A program made the position numbers and the translations under genes. From assembly GCA_943788645.1 (NCBI GenBank), contig CALSRC010000008.1, positions 106,716-170,715 of the forward strand: a DNA stretch of 64,000 nucleotides. The letters are read 5' to 3'. This DNA is from UA16 sp002292325. GTDB lineage: Bacteria; Bacteroidota; Bacteroidia; Flavobacteriales_D; Sanyastnellaceae. This document shows, in pieces, positions 36,801 to 45,044 of the stretch (position 1 is its first letter; each line of letters starts with the position of its first letter). The notes under the pieces were generated by a model. The model worked only from the letters and a program-made list of their open reading frames with translations, was not told where the DNA came from and did no database searches.

Positions 36801-37008
36801 GCTCGCCCGGGGATAGAGCAATTGTATACCGACCGTCCGCGTCAGTGAATTGGCCATTCGTTCCGTCAGCGACCACAGAAGCACCTGGCAATGGTGAACC
36901 GCTCGAATCTTGGATGACTCCGCTGAGTGTTTGTGGCACAAACGTTTGCGCTTGGACCTGCAAAATGCAAAAACAAGTGATCAAAAGGGTGAGGGCGTGT
37001 TTAATCAT
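33892..37008 (-). CDS. susC: SusC/RagA family TonB-dependent outer-membrane transporter
   Basis: A 1,038-residue transporter. A signal peptide is followed by a carboxypeptidase-regulatory-like domain (GVIQDSSGSPLPGASVVADG, about 28-105). The plug has VVVGYGVQRKKEVTGSIVQV, IRVRGVASVSAAGDPLYVVD, DAAATGIYGSRGANGVILIT and further TonB-linked blocks; the 22-strand barrel ends in SISTNF. It imports oligosaccharides captured by SusD using TonB energy. A promoter with an operator-like palindrome lies 20-50 nt upstream. The gene is intact, with no frame breaks over 3.1 kb. Confidence 0.96.
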   Translation of the reverse strand: MIKHALTLLITCFCILQVQAQTFVPQTLSGVIQDSSGSPLPGASVVADGTNGQFTDADGRYTIALSPGEHAIQFSYIGYLSQTKQITIGTQGMALNITLADDAVLIEDVVVVGYGVQRKKEVTGSIVQVDAKQITGIQTPSFEAALQGQAAGVQVSQSSGVAGAPSLIRVRGVASVSAAGDPLYVVDGIPITQEYFLRGNSGAMNNNPLAAINPNDIESVEILKDAAATGIYGSRGANGVILITTKRGKKGTSFEFSTRAGVGTAATRPNMMDTETYLALRQEAWENDGGTGYVWLPNMTSASDDSQTRKDAYLRALQTNTDWVDESIGVGNKNAVNFGMRQGGDRYNLYAGIAKDNNQSYLLGNSYDRTSGRINLDFTPNKQWKMLLSSSFSRGENNRIDAAWSGGLGDAMSNALPYYPVQYDETEYDANGNVTHEAGEYFLWFDEWGGTKNPVAVRELKKWKTTEDRSISNAQLIYSPISNLNLKVSGGFDYLHLKEDVFNPGALSITTELGSANRYANYVLNWNYSATADYRWELDDTQALNFLVGSEFQQTNSYGYSLFYGQVEGPIFENDSLAEDAANVNTQVNLPSQHSFLSYFGRVNYSLKDRYFFQATARIDGSSRFGRESRYGFFPSLSAGWVISDEDWFESKRISFLKFRSSIGFTGNAALPDYARFGTYSAANNGITYAGDSILYPIQPENPTLRWETSRTIDASLQVGLLEDRITTELAFYHKYSSDVLMNVSTPASTGFTNFWDNVGTILNRGVELTIKSRNLTGAFQWNTDLNVARNYNELINIGNYTPDAVSGGTNDSRVIVGQPVGSFFLVEHSHVDSETGLPVYLDLEGNETFEYNNDIRKYVGDGLPDMIGGINNSFRYGNWDLSALATFSVGAKIFDSSAKRQLGVVTGWNMRDEKLDRWRQPGDVATYPRLTLDETTYSLPSGFPWWNTSLFIFDASYLRLRNLTLGYNVPLSEDSDLQNCRISLNATNVFTITNFPGLDPEVVRDFENAQDRNMSPNVTYLTPPQERSITLSISTNF

Positions 37009-37027
37009 GAAGGACGGATTCTAGACG

Positions 37028-37060
37028 CAATTTAAAATCGCAACGTGTATTTTCAACACG
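37028..37060 (-). promoter_or_regulatory. Candidate susC promoter with operator-like palindrome
   Basis: On the minus strand TTG (37056-37054) and TAAATTG (37034-37028), 19 nt apart, fit the Bacteroidota -33/-7 pattern. CGTGT and ACACG (37044-37060) form a dyad that overlaps the -33 element, with the core GTGT-N7-ACAC. The same core and spacing occur in the regulator/pfkA intergenic region at 42925-42941. The overlap suggests repression by a dimeric regulator. Confidence 0.45.
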
Positions 37061-37083
37061 AAGCTAATCTTGAGTTATTAATT

Positions 37084-39885
37084 TTAGTTCACAACATGCA
37101 CATGGGCAGAATGAACTGTGCGCTGGCCAATGGCCTGCAAGGTGTACATGCCGCTCGGTAGTCTGGATAAGTCAACCCATACCCCTTGTCCATCGGACAA
37201 GGAGATGAAGGAAGCATTTTCCAGGATCATCGCTCCCTTTGCGTCAAAGACGGTCACTTTTTGAAGGAGGTTGGAGGAGCCGACGTTCCACCGGAGCTTT
37301 CCAGAAGTTGGATTGGGGAAGGGAATAGGTGCTTCTTCCGTTACCTCCTCTTGATCGAGATGAGCGGGAAAGTCCAATTCCTGATCCACAAAAACATGAT
37401 ACTCTCCTGGAGCAAAATCCATAAATGCACTCACGTCGCTCACTTGAAGGGGGGTCCCAGTAAAATAATCGTACCACGTTCCTGTGTGCTGAAATCCCGG
37501 AATCATGCTCAAATTGGTCACACGGAAGTTGGCTACCACGACCGCGTTCATTGCTGAGCCATTGAGGTGAAGGCGTTTTCCATAGCCCCCTACGTCCCAG
37601 TTGAAATTACCCGTTTGAAAGGGATCGGGGTGCTGAGTTTTGAGTGTAGCTAAACCGGAAATGATTTCATGAATTCGATAGCGGTTGGGGTCATCGCGGT
37701 AATCCCAACGAACCGGTTTGGCAGATGTTCGGCAATCTTCATTGATTGTCACTCCATCGCTGCAGGTATTGATGCTGTAATCGTAGCCCAATTCTTCAAA
37801 TTGCCAGAGAATTTTGGGCCCTGGCAAAAGAAGATTAAAGCATTGGATCGCTTCCATGCGGTGCAGCGCAGTGGACAAGTCTGTCACTTGGTAACTTTCG
37901 TCGCTGTTGCCGTAGGCCAACGCTTTGAACATCAATCGCTCTTCATCATGACTTTCAGGATAGGATACGACTCCTGGATTGGCCATTGCTTGGGTTTGGT
38001 AACTGGCCCAATTTAAATCGGAGGCATAGCCCATCGCGGCTTCGCTGTAATCATGAGCAACATTCGCCCACACCATGAAACCATTGTTCACGAGGACTTG
38101 GTTTTCGGATAAATCAACCCAATGCTCAAGAATCATGTAGACCTCATCATCAGATTGCCACAGGTGTTGGGCATAATCTGTGAGTAAATCAATGCGATTC
38201 TGGTCATATCCTGAGACATTTCCTGGTGTTTGGGTCATGCCTTTCGAAAAATCGAGGCGATATCCATCGACGTGGTATTCATCGACCCAATACGACAAGG
38301 TTCGCTTCATGAAATATTGGGTTGCGAAATTGTCATGATTCCAATCAAAAAACCACGATTCAGGACTCGGGGATACTTCATTGAACCAAGGATTGTCGGC
38401 AGCTGGCTGGAATGCTGTTTCATTCCAGTACAATTTCAAGAAGGGATTGGGATAATCCGCATGATTCAATACCACATCCAGAAGGACCGCTATGCCGCGC
38501 TCATGACAGGCATCAATGAGTGACTTAAACGCGTCCTTTGTTCCATAGGCCTTGTCCAAAGCTTGATAGAATGTGGGGTTGTACCCCCAACTATCGTTGC
38601 CATTGAATTCGTTGACAGGCATGAATTCAATGGCGTTGATTCCAAGCCTCGCGAGGTAATCAAGGGTGTCTAGAATGGTCTGGTAATTTCGTTCTTCGGT
38701 AAAATCACGAACCAGCAGTTCATAGATGATCAATGATTCCTTGCTGGGACGATCAAAATCCGAATCTGTCCACTCGAACTCAGGAGCACCCGGTTGGAGG
38801 ATTGAAACGGGTGTATTTTCGGTCAGCATGTTGGGAAATGGCAGCAGATCTGGATAGGTCGCATCCGGAATCCATTGATCATTCCAAGGATCGAGAACAA
38901 CTTCAGAATACGGATCGGCAACGCGCATGTCATCTGGCATGACGTGATAATGAAAACGATAGGAAGACCCAGCCATCAGGCTATCGAGCTGAATCCAATG
39001 CTTATTTCCGTCTGGGGTCTGAGTCATTAAATACTCAAAACTCAGTTGCCAGTCATTGAAATCACCGACAACGAAAACAAATTCCTTGCCGGGCGCATGG
39101 AGCTGCAAAAAAGCGCTGGTACTGCTCGGATAGTGAATTCCATCCTCAGAGCCTTCAGGGGGCCAGCCTGTAATGGGGTTTTCAGGCAACACGGTGATGG
39201 TTGCAAAATCACTCGCAATTGACCCGCTGTTATTTCCGACAAGTTCAAGGTTGAATTGACCGCCATCGAGGGCTTCGAATTCGTAGGATAGTGCTGTGCC
39301 CGAGGATGTTGCGGTTTCCGTTCCGTTCACGAGTAACGTCAATTCACATTCTTCGCTTGCTTGTCCAAGTACGGTCAAAGTCTGACCTATGTCTAAAACC
39401 GCATATCCATTTTCCGGAGTTTGCAAGGACGTGCTGAACGATCCGCTGCTGACCTCAAAGAATATATCCGATCCATCGGCGTTTCTGCCGACCAATGATC
39501 CATTGCTATTGCGAAAAACCATGGCAAGGCTTTCAATGGTTTCATCGGGATCAGTTTGGTAGTATTCAGAGAGGGTGAGTCCGTTGAAGTTGAAAGTGTG
39601 AATGCCCGCGCCTTCGGGATTCATGAGCGCTTCAGTATCAGATGTGCCCCAGGCTGTTTGTACATTTTGCCAGTCACTTGGACCGGCACTGTTGCTCGTT
39701 ATGACACCTGTATGGATGTAAATCGGTATAACTCCCTGGAGCTCCCCATTACCAAGGGCACTGTTGTAATAGAGTGTGACTTGGTCGTCCATGGTCGGGA
39801 AAGCAGGTTCCGTCCAGACAACTTGGGTTGTAACAAGTTTCGTGACGAGCAGTGCAGTGATGAAAAAGAGATACTTAAATTGCAT
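37084..39885 (-). CDS. T9SS-secreted GH13 alpha-amylase family protein with CBM48-like domain
   Basis: A 933-residue exported enzyme. A signal peptide, an N-terminal DUF4961-like beta domain (about 25-150), Ig-like and CBM48-like modules (FVFVVGDFNDWQLS, about 275) precede a GH13 barrel: region I DVVLNHA (about 469), II GYRLDFSKG (about 540), III LEHW (about 585), IV ESHDEER (about 643). The last 80 residues (FPNPTSGKLRWNVG ... SGMYTLQAIG) are a type A sorting tail, so it is expected at the cell surface. It probably acts on starch, glycogen or pullulan. It lies 75 nt upstream of susC and 6 nt after the CotH gene. Confidence 0.93.
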   Translation of the reverse strand: MQFKYLFFITALLVTKLVTTQVVWTEPAFPTMDDQVTLYYNSALGNGELQGVIPIYIHTGVITSNSAGPSDWQNVQTAWGTSDTEALMNPEGAGIHTFNFNGLTLSEYYQTDPDETIESLAMVFRNSNGSLVGRNADGSDIFFEVSSGSFSTSLQTPENGYAVLDIGQTLTVLGQASEECELTLLVNGTETATSSGTALSYEFEALDGGQFNLELVGNNSGSIASDFATITVLPENPITGWPPEGSEDGIHYPSSTSAFLQLHAPGKEFVFVVGDFNDWQLSFEYLMTQTPDGNKHWIQLDSLMAGSSYRFHYHVMPDDMRVADPYSEVVLDPWNDQWIPDATYPDLLPFPNMLTENTPVSILQPGAPEFEWTDSDFDRPSKESLIIYELLVRDFTEERNYQTILDTLDYLARLGINAIEFMPVNEFNGNDSWGYNPTFYQALDKAYGTKDAFKSLIDACHERGIAVLLDVVLNHADYPNPFLKLYWNETAFQPAADNPWFNEVSPSPESWFFDWNHDNFATQYFMKRTLSYWVDEYHVDGYRLDFSKGMTQTPGNVSGYDQNRIDLLTDYAQHLWQSDDEVYMILEHWVDLSENQVLVNNGFMVWANVAHDYSEAAMGYASDLNWASYQTQAMANPGVVSYPESHDEERLMFKALAYGNSDESYQVTDLSTALHRMEAIQCFNLLLPGPKILWQFEELGYDYSINTCSDGVTINEDCRTSAKPVRWDYRDDPNRYRIHEIISGLATLKTQHPDPFQTGNFNWDVGGYGKRLHLNGSAMNAVVVANFRVTNLSMIPGFQHTGTWYDYFTGTPLQVSDVSAFMDFAPGEYHVFVDQELDFPAHLDQEEVTEEAPIPFPNPTSGKLRWNVGSSNLLQKVTVFDAKGAMILENASFISLSDGQGVWVDLSRLPSGMYTLQAIGQRTVHSAHVHVVN

Positions 39886-39891
39886 GCCTGG

Positions 39892-42198
39892 TTAGTGAAT
39901 GATGATGGTTCGGGCTACGGATGCGTCTTCTTTACGGACAAGAACATGGTATGATCCGGTCGGCAGATCAAGCGTACACTCTGAGCCAGTTCCCTTTTGG
40001 AGCATTTGACCAGAGGAACTTAGAACACGCCAATCCAATGCCATTGGGAACTCAATTTGACACGGTCGATTGCAAGGGTTGACGGCATTCCAGGCTTCCA
40101 AGCTAATTCCGGAAGTTGGATCGATGGGAGAGACCAAACCATTTGACGCGTTGGGAGTCGGGCTGTTTCCGCTGTTTTCGTGAAACCACATCCAATCTTC
40201 AGCGCCATCGGTCGAGCGCCCCCAGCTTGCGTCTTCTGGCGCACTTGACCAATTGACATCATCGATAATGCGCCAAGCGCCATCCTCGAGATTCATGATG
40301 TACAATTCGTCCCCACTGCCATTCAGTGTAAAAGAGGAGTGCAACGGACCGATTGGGGTGGCATCATCACACCAAATTAGGAGGTGTTGTCCAGGATCCA
40401 AGGTTACGTCAGGTAACGGCCAACGAGCAGGCTCCATGAGCCGGTTGGTGATGAAATAGTTTCCGACGTTCATCGGCGTATTGCTATGGTTCAATAGTTC
40501 CACCCAATCTCCATAAGATCCGGTTGCATCCGCAATGAAGGAGGTGTTTACAGGCATGACCTCATTGATCAAAAGTGGAATCGATGATCCGGTATTCCAT
40601 ATACGTTGGGATTCACATGGCGATGTGTAGGGTTCTCCTGCGGGATTGGTATAGGCAACCCTCCAATGCACATCCGAACCGTTATTCAAGGGGATTGAAA
40701 TGCCCCATTCATGACCATGATCGTTCATTCCAACGAATCCAAGGGCGTGCTCGCTGTTGGCACCGTCAACATCTAACTCGAGATCAAGGTCCCATGAGTT
40801 GATGTCCGAATTTTCAGGAATCCAGCACTTCACATGGATGGAATCATCTGTACGCGGACCTTCAGCCCAACATTGGATGAGAGGAAAAGCAGATGTCCCA
40901 TCATCCAACTGAATGTCAGCCCAAAATTGCCGAGATGCTGCATAACCATTGATCGAATGGGCAACATGTCCTCCCCAGGGCTCGTTCATGGACTCCATGA
41001 AGTCCTGGGCACTGAATGAATAGCTCAAAGGATAGTACGTGTCGTTGTCAATGTGGGGCTCCAAGAGGCTCACGAGCCAAGTTCCGCGTTGATCGATCCA
41101 ATCTTCCGTGAAGTAATTATCCATCCACCACTGGATGTACCAAGAAAAACGATCCCGGTAATGTGGAATCTGCAGCAAACGGCTGTACAAAGGTCTGTCG
41201 TTTTCGGTGGTCCAAGCGTACAGGTCCTGGCTGGTCCATTCTCCAAACCATTGAATTCCCATGGTGTTGTCCATGTCATATGGAATGTACATCAAGCGGT
41301 GATCAGTGGCTCGTTGGTAGAGGTAAAAATTGTTTCGGTTTCCAATGTAATTGTCCCAATGGCCCAAGAGTATTTCACCTGCAGCTACTTTGAGGTAGGC
41401 ATCGACATCGAAGACCCTTTCTAGGGCACACGGAAGGTCATCCAATGAAGTGTTATTCAATGCATCAATGAATTCTGCCAAGGCGGTGTAGTCATCCGCC
41501 AACTCATTGGTTTTCAATTCATATACACGTTGATTCGACCAGCTTGGGGTGAATTTATAGGCATCGGGGTTGTTGCTTATGAAATTTAAACTTGCCGGAT
41601 ACGTGCATTTCCACAAGTTGCCATGTGCATGCTCAAATCGCTCGTCCAGCCATTCACCATCGATGTGCTCGATGTTGGCATACACACCGTAGAATGAGCC
41701 GTTGATGTAAAGGTTTATATGTTGAGTTCGAGAGACGGGTACTCCAGCATCCCTCAAACATTCCCACGAAAGCCGAGACCTTAGGACACTTGGATCATTG
41801 TGTTCACCGTTTAAATTCATCTTGCTCAATCCGTTCCATTTCTGGTCTTCGGTGAACGTATTGAACGAGATCTTAAAGGATTTTTTTGGAGCAGCTCTTG
41901 ATGTATTTCCTCTTAATCGAAAGCCGACATTGGTCAAGGTATCCGATCCGGCTAAGCTGGCAAAAACAAACGTTGCGGGGTGCTCAACATTGGAATACCA
42001 ATTTTCCTCTTGAAACATCCAATCAATTGCATCTCCGCACTCAATGTAAATTGAGGGAATTTCTTCACTGATATAAGCAGGGCCATCGTCAGGATGGACC
42101 AGGATGCCTAAATCTTGGGCCTTCGATGGCAAGCAGGATAAGACCGCCATGATCCCCATGATGCCGTGAGTCTTTCGAAACTTATGATTCAATTTCAT
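39892..42198 (-). CDS. Secreted CotH-like kinase with lamin-tail domain and T9SS tail
   Basis: A 768-residue exported protein. The ATG at 42198 gives MKLNHKFRKTHGIMGIMAVL and a signal peptide; the frame from 42255 adds 19 residues overlapping the upstream gene. The CotH fold runs about 30-450: RLRGNTSRAAPKKSFKISFN, YINGSFYGVYANIEHIDGEW, KCTYPASLNF, and the metal-binding YIPYDMDNTMGIQWFGEW (about 303). A lamin-tail domain begins near 541 (LLINEVMPVNTSFIADATGS), and the last 65 residues look like a sorting tail. CotH proteins are atypical secreted kinases. A CotH gene inside an alpha-glucan locus is unusual; its target is unknown. Confidence 0.88.
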   Translation of the reverse strand: MKLNHKFRKTHGIMGIMAVLSCLPSKAQDLGILVHPDDGPAYISEEIPSIYIECGDAIDWMFQEENWYSNVEHPATFVFASLAGSDTLTNVGFRLRGNTSRAAPKKSFKISFNTFTEDQKWNGLSKMNLNGEHNDPSVLRSRLSWECLRDAGVPVSRTQHINLYINGSFYGVYANIEHIDGEWLDERFEHAHGNLWKCTYPASLNFISNNPDAYKFTPSWSNQRVYELKTNELADDYTALAEFIDALNNTSLDDLPCALERVFDVDAYLKVAAGEILLGHWDNYIGNRNNFYLYQRATDHRLMYIPYDMDNTMGIQWFGEWTSQDLYAWTTENDRPLYSRLLQIPHYRDRFSWYIQWWMDNYFTEDWIDQRGTWLVSLLEPHIDNDTYYPLSYSFSAQDFMESMNEPWGGHVAHSINGYAASRQFWADIQLDDGTSAFPLIQCWAEGPRTDDSIHVKCWIPENSDINSWDLDLELDVDGANSEHALGFVGMNDHGHEWGISIPLNNGSDVHWRVAYTNPAGEPYTSPCESQRIWNTGSSIPLLINEVMPVNTSFIADATGSYGDWVELLNHSNTPMNVGNYFITNRLMEPARWPLPDVTLDPGQHLLIWCDDATPIGPLHSSFTLNGSGDELYIMNLEDGAWRIIDDVNWSSAPEDASWGRSTDGAEDWMWFHENSGNSPTPNASNGLVSPIDPTSGISLEAWNAVNPCNRPCQIEFPMALDWRVLSSSGQMLQKGTGSECTLDLPTGSYHVLVRKEDASVARTIIIH

Positions 42199-42889
42199 CG
42201 CGATTGAAACTGAATAATTGGGCCGGTTTGTGCATGACACCTTGTTGTTTTTCATCCAAAGGAATCACGTGATTCATCTTTTTGACATTCTTGCGGAAGT
42301 TTCTTTTGTCAAATTTCTTTTCAAGAACCACTTCGTACAAACCTTGTAATTGACTCAAAGTGAATTTTTTAGGCAACAATTCAAAACTGATGTGTTGACT
42401 TTCTAATTGACTTTGCAAGGCATCCATGGCTCCTGAGAGAATTTCGTTGTGATCAAATGCCAATGGCCCAACTTTTTGCAGATCTACCCATTGCACGCTG
42501 CCTGCAAAAGAGGCTGGTTTGGGGTTGAACTCATGCAAACTAACCAAACCGAAGTATCCAACGGTGACCACACGCTGTTCCGGTTGAGTTCGAACAGAAC
42601 GGAGCCAGGATCGATCTTTCAAATCTTTGACCCGATCTGGATCACCGAAAGTTTGAAACTGTTTCAAATAGACGCCTCTGAGTTGTGTTAACTCGAACAA
42701 TACTCGCTCGGCAGCTTCTTCGAGTCCTTCATCCAGCAGAATGAGATCGCCGGGCAATTGGGACATGGGCTGTGAGCTGTGGTCTTCTTTTGTCTCTTTT
42801 TGGTTGATTAACAAGACTTTTAGTCCCGTGTCATTGTACCCAAATACAACGCAGTCAACAGACAGGTGGAGTGGATCATTCTTAACCAT
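42182..42889 (-). CDS. NUDIX-domain transcriptional regulator (NrtR/AraR-like)
   Basis: A 235-residue protein with an N-terminal NUDIX fold (LSVDCVVFGYNDTGLKVLLI, about 8-28; LPGDLILLDEGLEEAAERVL, about 45-65) and a C-terminal winged-helix domain (FTLSQLQGLYEVVLEKKFDK, KRNFRKNVKKM, about 175-210). The NUDIX box lacks the usual REUxEE catalytic residues, as in regulators of the NrtR/AraR type, which sense sugar-related or ADP-ribose-related ligands. It starts the minus-strand glycan locus and faces pfkA. A 21-bp palindrome lies 34 nt upstream. It overlaps the CotH start by 17 nt. Control of both arms is inferred. Confidence 0.87.
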   Translation of the reverse strand: MVKNDPLHLSVDCVVFGYNDTGLKVLLINQKETKEDHSSQPMSQLPGDLILLDEGLEEAAERVLFELTQLRGVYLKQFQTFGDPDRVKDLKDRSWLRSVRTQPEQRVVTVGYFGLVSLHEFNPKPASFAGSVQWVDLQKVGPLAFDHNEILSGAMDALQSQLESQHISFELLPKKFTLSQLQGLYEVVLEKKFDKRNFRKNVKKMNHVIPLDEKQQGVMHKPAQLFSFNRDEIES

Positions 42890-42922
42890 AGTGTCAAAAA
42901 TACAATAATTGACGTCACTTTA

Positions 42923-42943
42923 TAAGTGTAGGATATACACTTA
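42923..42943. promoter_or_regulatory. 21-bp palindrome, candidate NUDIX-regulator operator
   Basis: TAAGTGTA-N5-TACACTTA is a perfect inverted repeat in the divergent gap between the NUDIX regulator and pfkA. Its length fits the roughly 21-bp palindromes bound by NrtR-type regulators. It abuts the candidate -33 element of pfkA. The inner core GTGT-N7-ACAC recurs upstream of susC. Confidence 0.6.
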
Positions 42944-42944
42944 G

Positions 42945-42977
42945 TTTGTGAATGTGGTTTCATTGGTCTTATCTTCG
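42945..42977 (+). promoter_or_regulatory. Candidate pfkA promoter
   Basis: TTTG at 42945-42948 and TATCTTCG at 42970-42977, 21 nt apart, resemble the Bacteroidota -33 TTTG and -7 TAnnTTTG elements with one mismatch in the latter. A start site near 42984 would leave a leader of about 38 nt before the ATG at 43022. The palindrome at 42923-42943 is immediately upstream. Confidence 0.4.
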
Positions 42978-43021
42978 CGTCCGTTCCAATGAAGAATGAA
43001 AGACAGATTCACATTGAATAC

Positions 43022-43993
43022 ATGAAAAAAATAGCAGTTTTGACATCTGGAGGAGATGCTCCAGGGATGAATGCAGCCATTCGTGCGGTAGTTCGAACGG
43101 CCGTGTACCATGGATGCGAAGCGGTAGGTGTCTTTCAAGGATATCAAGGACTCATAGATGGAGATTTCAAGCGCCTGCATGTGCGCTCGGTTGCGAAGAT
43201 CTTGGGCCGTGGAGGTACGATTTTGAAATCTGCCCGGTGCGAAGAGTTTCGTTCAGTCGAAGGAAGGAGGAATGCTCATCAAGCGCTTTTGGAACATGAG
43301 GTGGATGCACTGGTGGTAATTGGTGGCAATGGTACCTTTGAAGGTGCCATGCACTTTTCAAAGGAGACAGGGTTTCCCGTGATTGGCTTGCCTGGAACAA
43401 TTGACAACGATTTATCGGGATCTGATTTCACCATTGGCTTCGATACGGCGACCAATACCGTAGTTGAAGCGGTGGATAAAATTCGGGACACAGCGGACAG
43501 CCATAATCGATTATTCTTTGTTGAAGTGATGGGACGTGACAGTGGATTCATCGCATTGCATAGCGGCATCGCAACGGGCGCTGTGGCCGTGATGACCCCG
43601 GAATCGGGCATTTCCATTGAAGACCTTGTAGGGATTCTCAATAATGGGCAAGCCTCAAACAAAACGTCGAGTATTGTCATCGTGGCAGAGGGTCATCCAG
43701 AAGGAGGGGCCTTCGAAATCGCGAAAAAGGTACACGCGATCGACAACAAATATGAGACGCGAATTACGGTGCTCGGGCACCTGCAGCGAGGCGGAGATCC
43801 GAGCTGCGCAGATCGGGTTCTTGCTTCTCGATTGGGTGTCGCCGCCGTCGAAGGTCTGTTATCAGGCAAACGAAATGTAATGGCCGGCGTTGTAAACGAT
43901 CGACTCGTCTATTTCCCGTTTGAAGAAGTCATTGAGAATAAATCGGCCTCCTTAGAAGATGAGGTGCGAATCGCGAAAATATTGTCTATTTAA
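43022..43993 (+). CDS. pfkA: 6-phosphofructokinase
   Basis: A 323-residue ATP-PFK-type enzyme making fructose-1,6-bisphosphate. I chose the ATG at 43022 (MKKIAVLTSGGDAPGMNAAI), the standard start; the frame from 42989 adds 11 residues. The catalytic block LPGTIDNDLSGSDFTIGFDT (Asp about 127-129) and MGRDSGFIAL are present, as is LGHLQRGGDPSC near the end. The Mg-ATP loop reads GGNGT where GGDGS is usual, with Asn at the position of Asp103 in E. coli PfkA. It heads a five-gene run with gap, a sugar kinase, pgmB and GH65. Confidence 0.94.
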   Translation: MKKIAVLTSGGDAPGMNAAIRAVVRTAVYHGCEAVGVFQGYQGLIDGDFKRLHVRSVAKILGRGGTILKSARCEEFRSVEGRRNAHQALLEHEVDALVVIGGNGTFEGAMHFSKETGFPVIGLPGTIDNDLSGSDFTIGFDTATNTVVEAVDKIRDTADSHNRLFFVEVMGRDSGFIALHSGIATGAVAVMTPESGISIEDLVGILNNGQASNKTSSIVIVAEGHPEGGAFEIAKKVHAIDNKYETRITVLGHLQRGGDPSCADRVLASRLGVAAVEGLLSGKRNVMAGVVNDRLVYFPFEEVIENKSASLEDEVRIAKILSI

Positions 43994-44014
43994 TTGCTGA
44001 AAATAAAGAACGAA

Positions 44015-44998
44015 ATGAAAAATGTAGCCATCAACGGTTTCGGCCGAATTGGGAGATTGGCGTTTCGCCAAATGTTGGACCGATCGGATGTTCAAGTCGT
44101 TGCTATCAACGATTTGACTGATGTAGATACCCTAGCTCATCTATTGAAGTACGATAGCATTCACGGCAAATTCAATGGCACGGTAGAGGTTGTCAACGGG
44201 CACTTAGTCGTCAATGGAACCACTCGTCATATTTCAGCCGAGCGCAACCCCGCGGCATTGCCCTGGGCTGAATTGAAAGTGGATGTGGTTGTTGAATCGA
44301 CCGGAGTGTTTACAAGTGAAGAAAAGGCGGGGTTGCATTTGGAAGCTGGAGCAGGTAAAGTCGTGATTTCCGCACCTGCGAAGGGATCCATGAAGACGAT
44401 CGTACTGGGAGTCAACGACGACATTCTTACACATGAAGATCGCATTGTTTCAAATGCATCGTGTACCACGAATTGCCTTGCGCCGATGGCGAAGGTTTTG
44501 AATGATGCATTCGGTGTTGAGCATGGGTTGATTACGACGGTTCATGCTTACACAGCCGACCAACGCTTGCAAGATTCACCTCACAAAGACTTGAGAAGAG
44601 CGAGAGCAGCGGCTTTGTCCATGATTCCAACATCCACGGGTGCTGCGAAAGCAGTCGGTCTTGTATTGCCTGAACTAGCTGGCAAGTTGGATGGGTTAGC
44701 GATTCGCGTTCCCACGCCAACCGGTTCGGTGACTGACTTGACAGTTGTGCTCAAGCGAGAAGTCACAGCTGATGAAGTAAACAACGCCATGAAAAAGGCT
44801 GCAGAAGGATTCATGAAGGGGGTTTTGGAGTATTCTACGGATCCACTTGTTTCGGTTGACATTGTGGGCAATCCACATAGCTGCATTTTTGATTCAGACC
44901 TGACGCGTTCAATGGGCAAAACGGTCAAGGTATTTGGTTGGTATGATAATGAAGCAGGCTACGCAACGCGCGTTGCTGACTTGGTTGAAAGGCTCTAA
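44015..44998 (+). CDS. gapA: Glyceraldehyde-3-phosphate dehydrogenase, type I
   Basis: A 327-residue NAD-dependent GAPDH. The ATG at 44015 gives MKNVAINGFGRIGRLAFRQM, the usual Rossmann start; a TTG at 43994 would add seven residues. The catalytic Cys is in SNASCTTNCLAP (about 150), the His in HAYTADQRLQD, and the substrate-binding SMIPTSTGAAKAVGLVLPEL and WYDNEAGYATR blocks are intact. It follows pfkA by 21 nt. Pairing of pfkA, gap and a BadF-type kinase is common in Flavobacteriia; linkage to GH65 makes it part of this sugar locus. Confidence 0.96.
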   Translation: MKNVAINGFGRIGRLAFRQMLDRSDVQVVAINDLTDVDTLAHLLKYDSIHGKFNGTVEVVNGHLVVNGTTRHISAERNPAALPWAELKVDVVVESTGVFTSEEKAGLHLEAGAGKVVISAPAKGSMKTIVLGVNDDILTHEDRIVSNASCTTNCLAPMAKVLNDAFGVEHGLITTVHAYTADQRLQDSPHKDLRRARAAALSMIPTSTGAAKAVGLVLPELAGKLDGLAIRVPTPTGSVTDLTVVLKREVTADEVNNAMKKAAEGFMKGVLEYSTDPLVSVDIVGNPHSCIFDSDLTRSMGKTVKVFGWYDNEAGYATRVADLVERL

Positions 44999-45044
44999 TG
45001 CCACTGAATTGTTTTGATTTCCCTTCACCAATAACGGAGATGTT

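Noticed and set aside
42895..42902. TATTTTTG as a -7 element for the NUDIX gene
   Set aside because: It matches TAnnTTTG, but it lies only about 5 nt before the start codon and no -33 element is found at the right distance.
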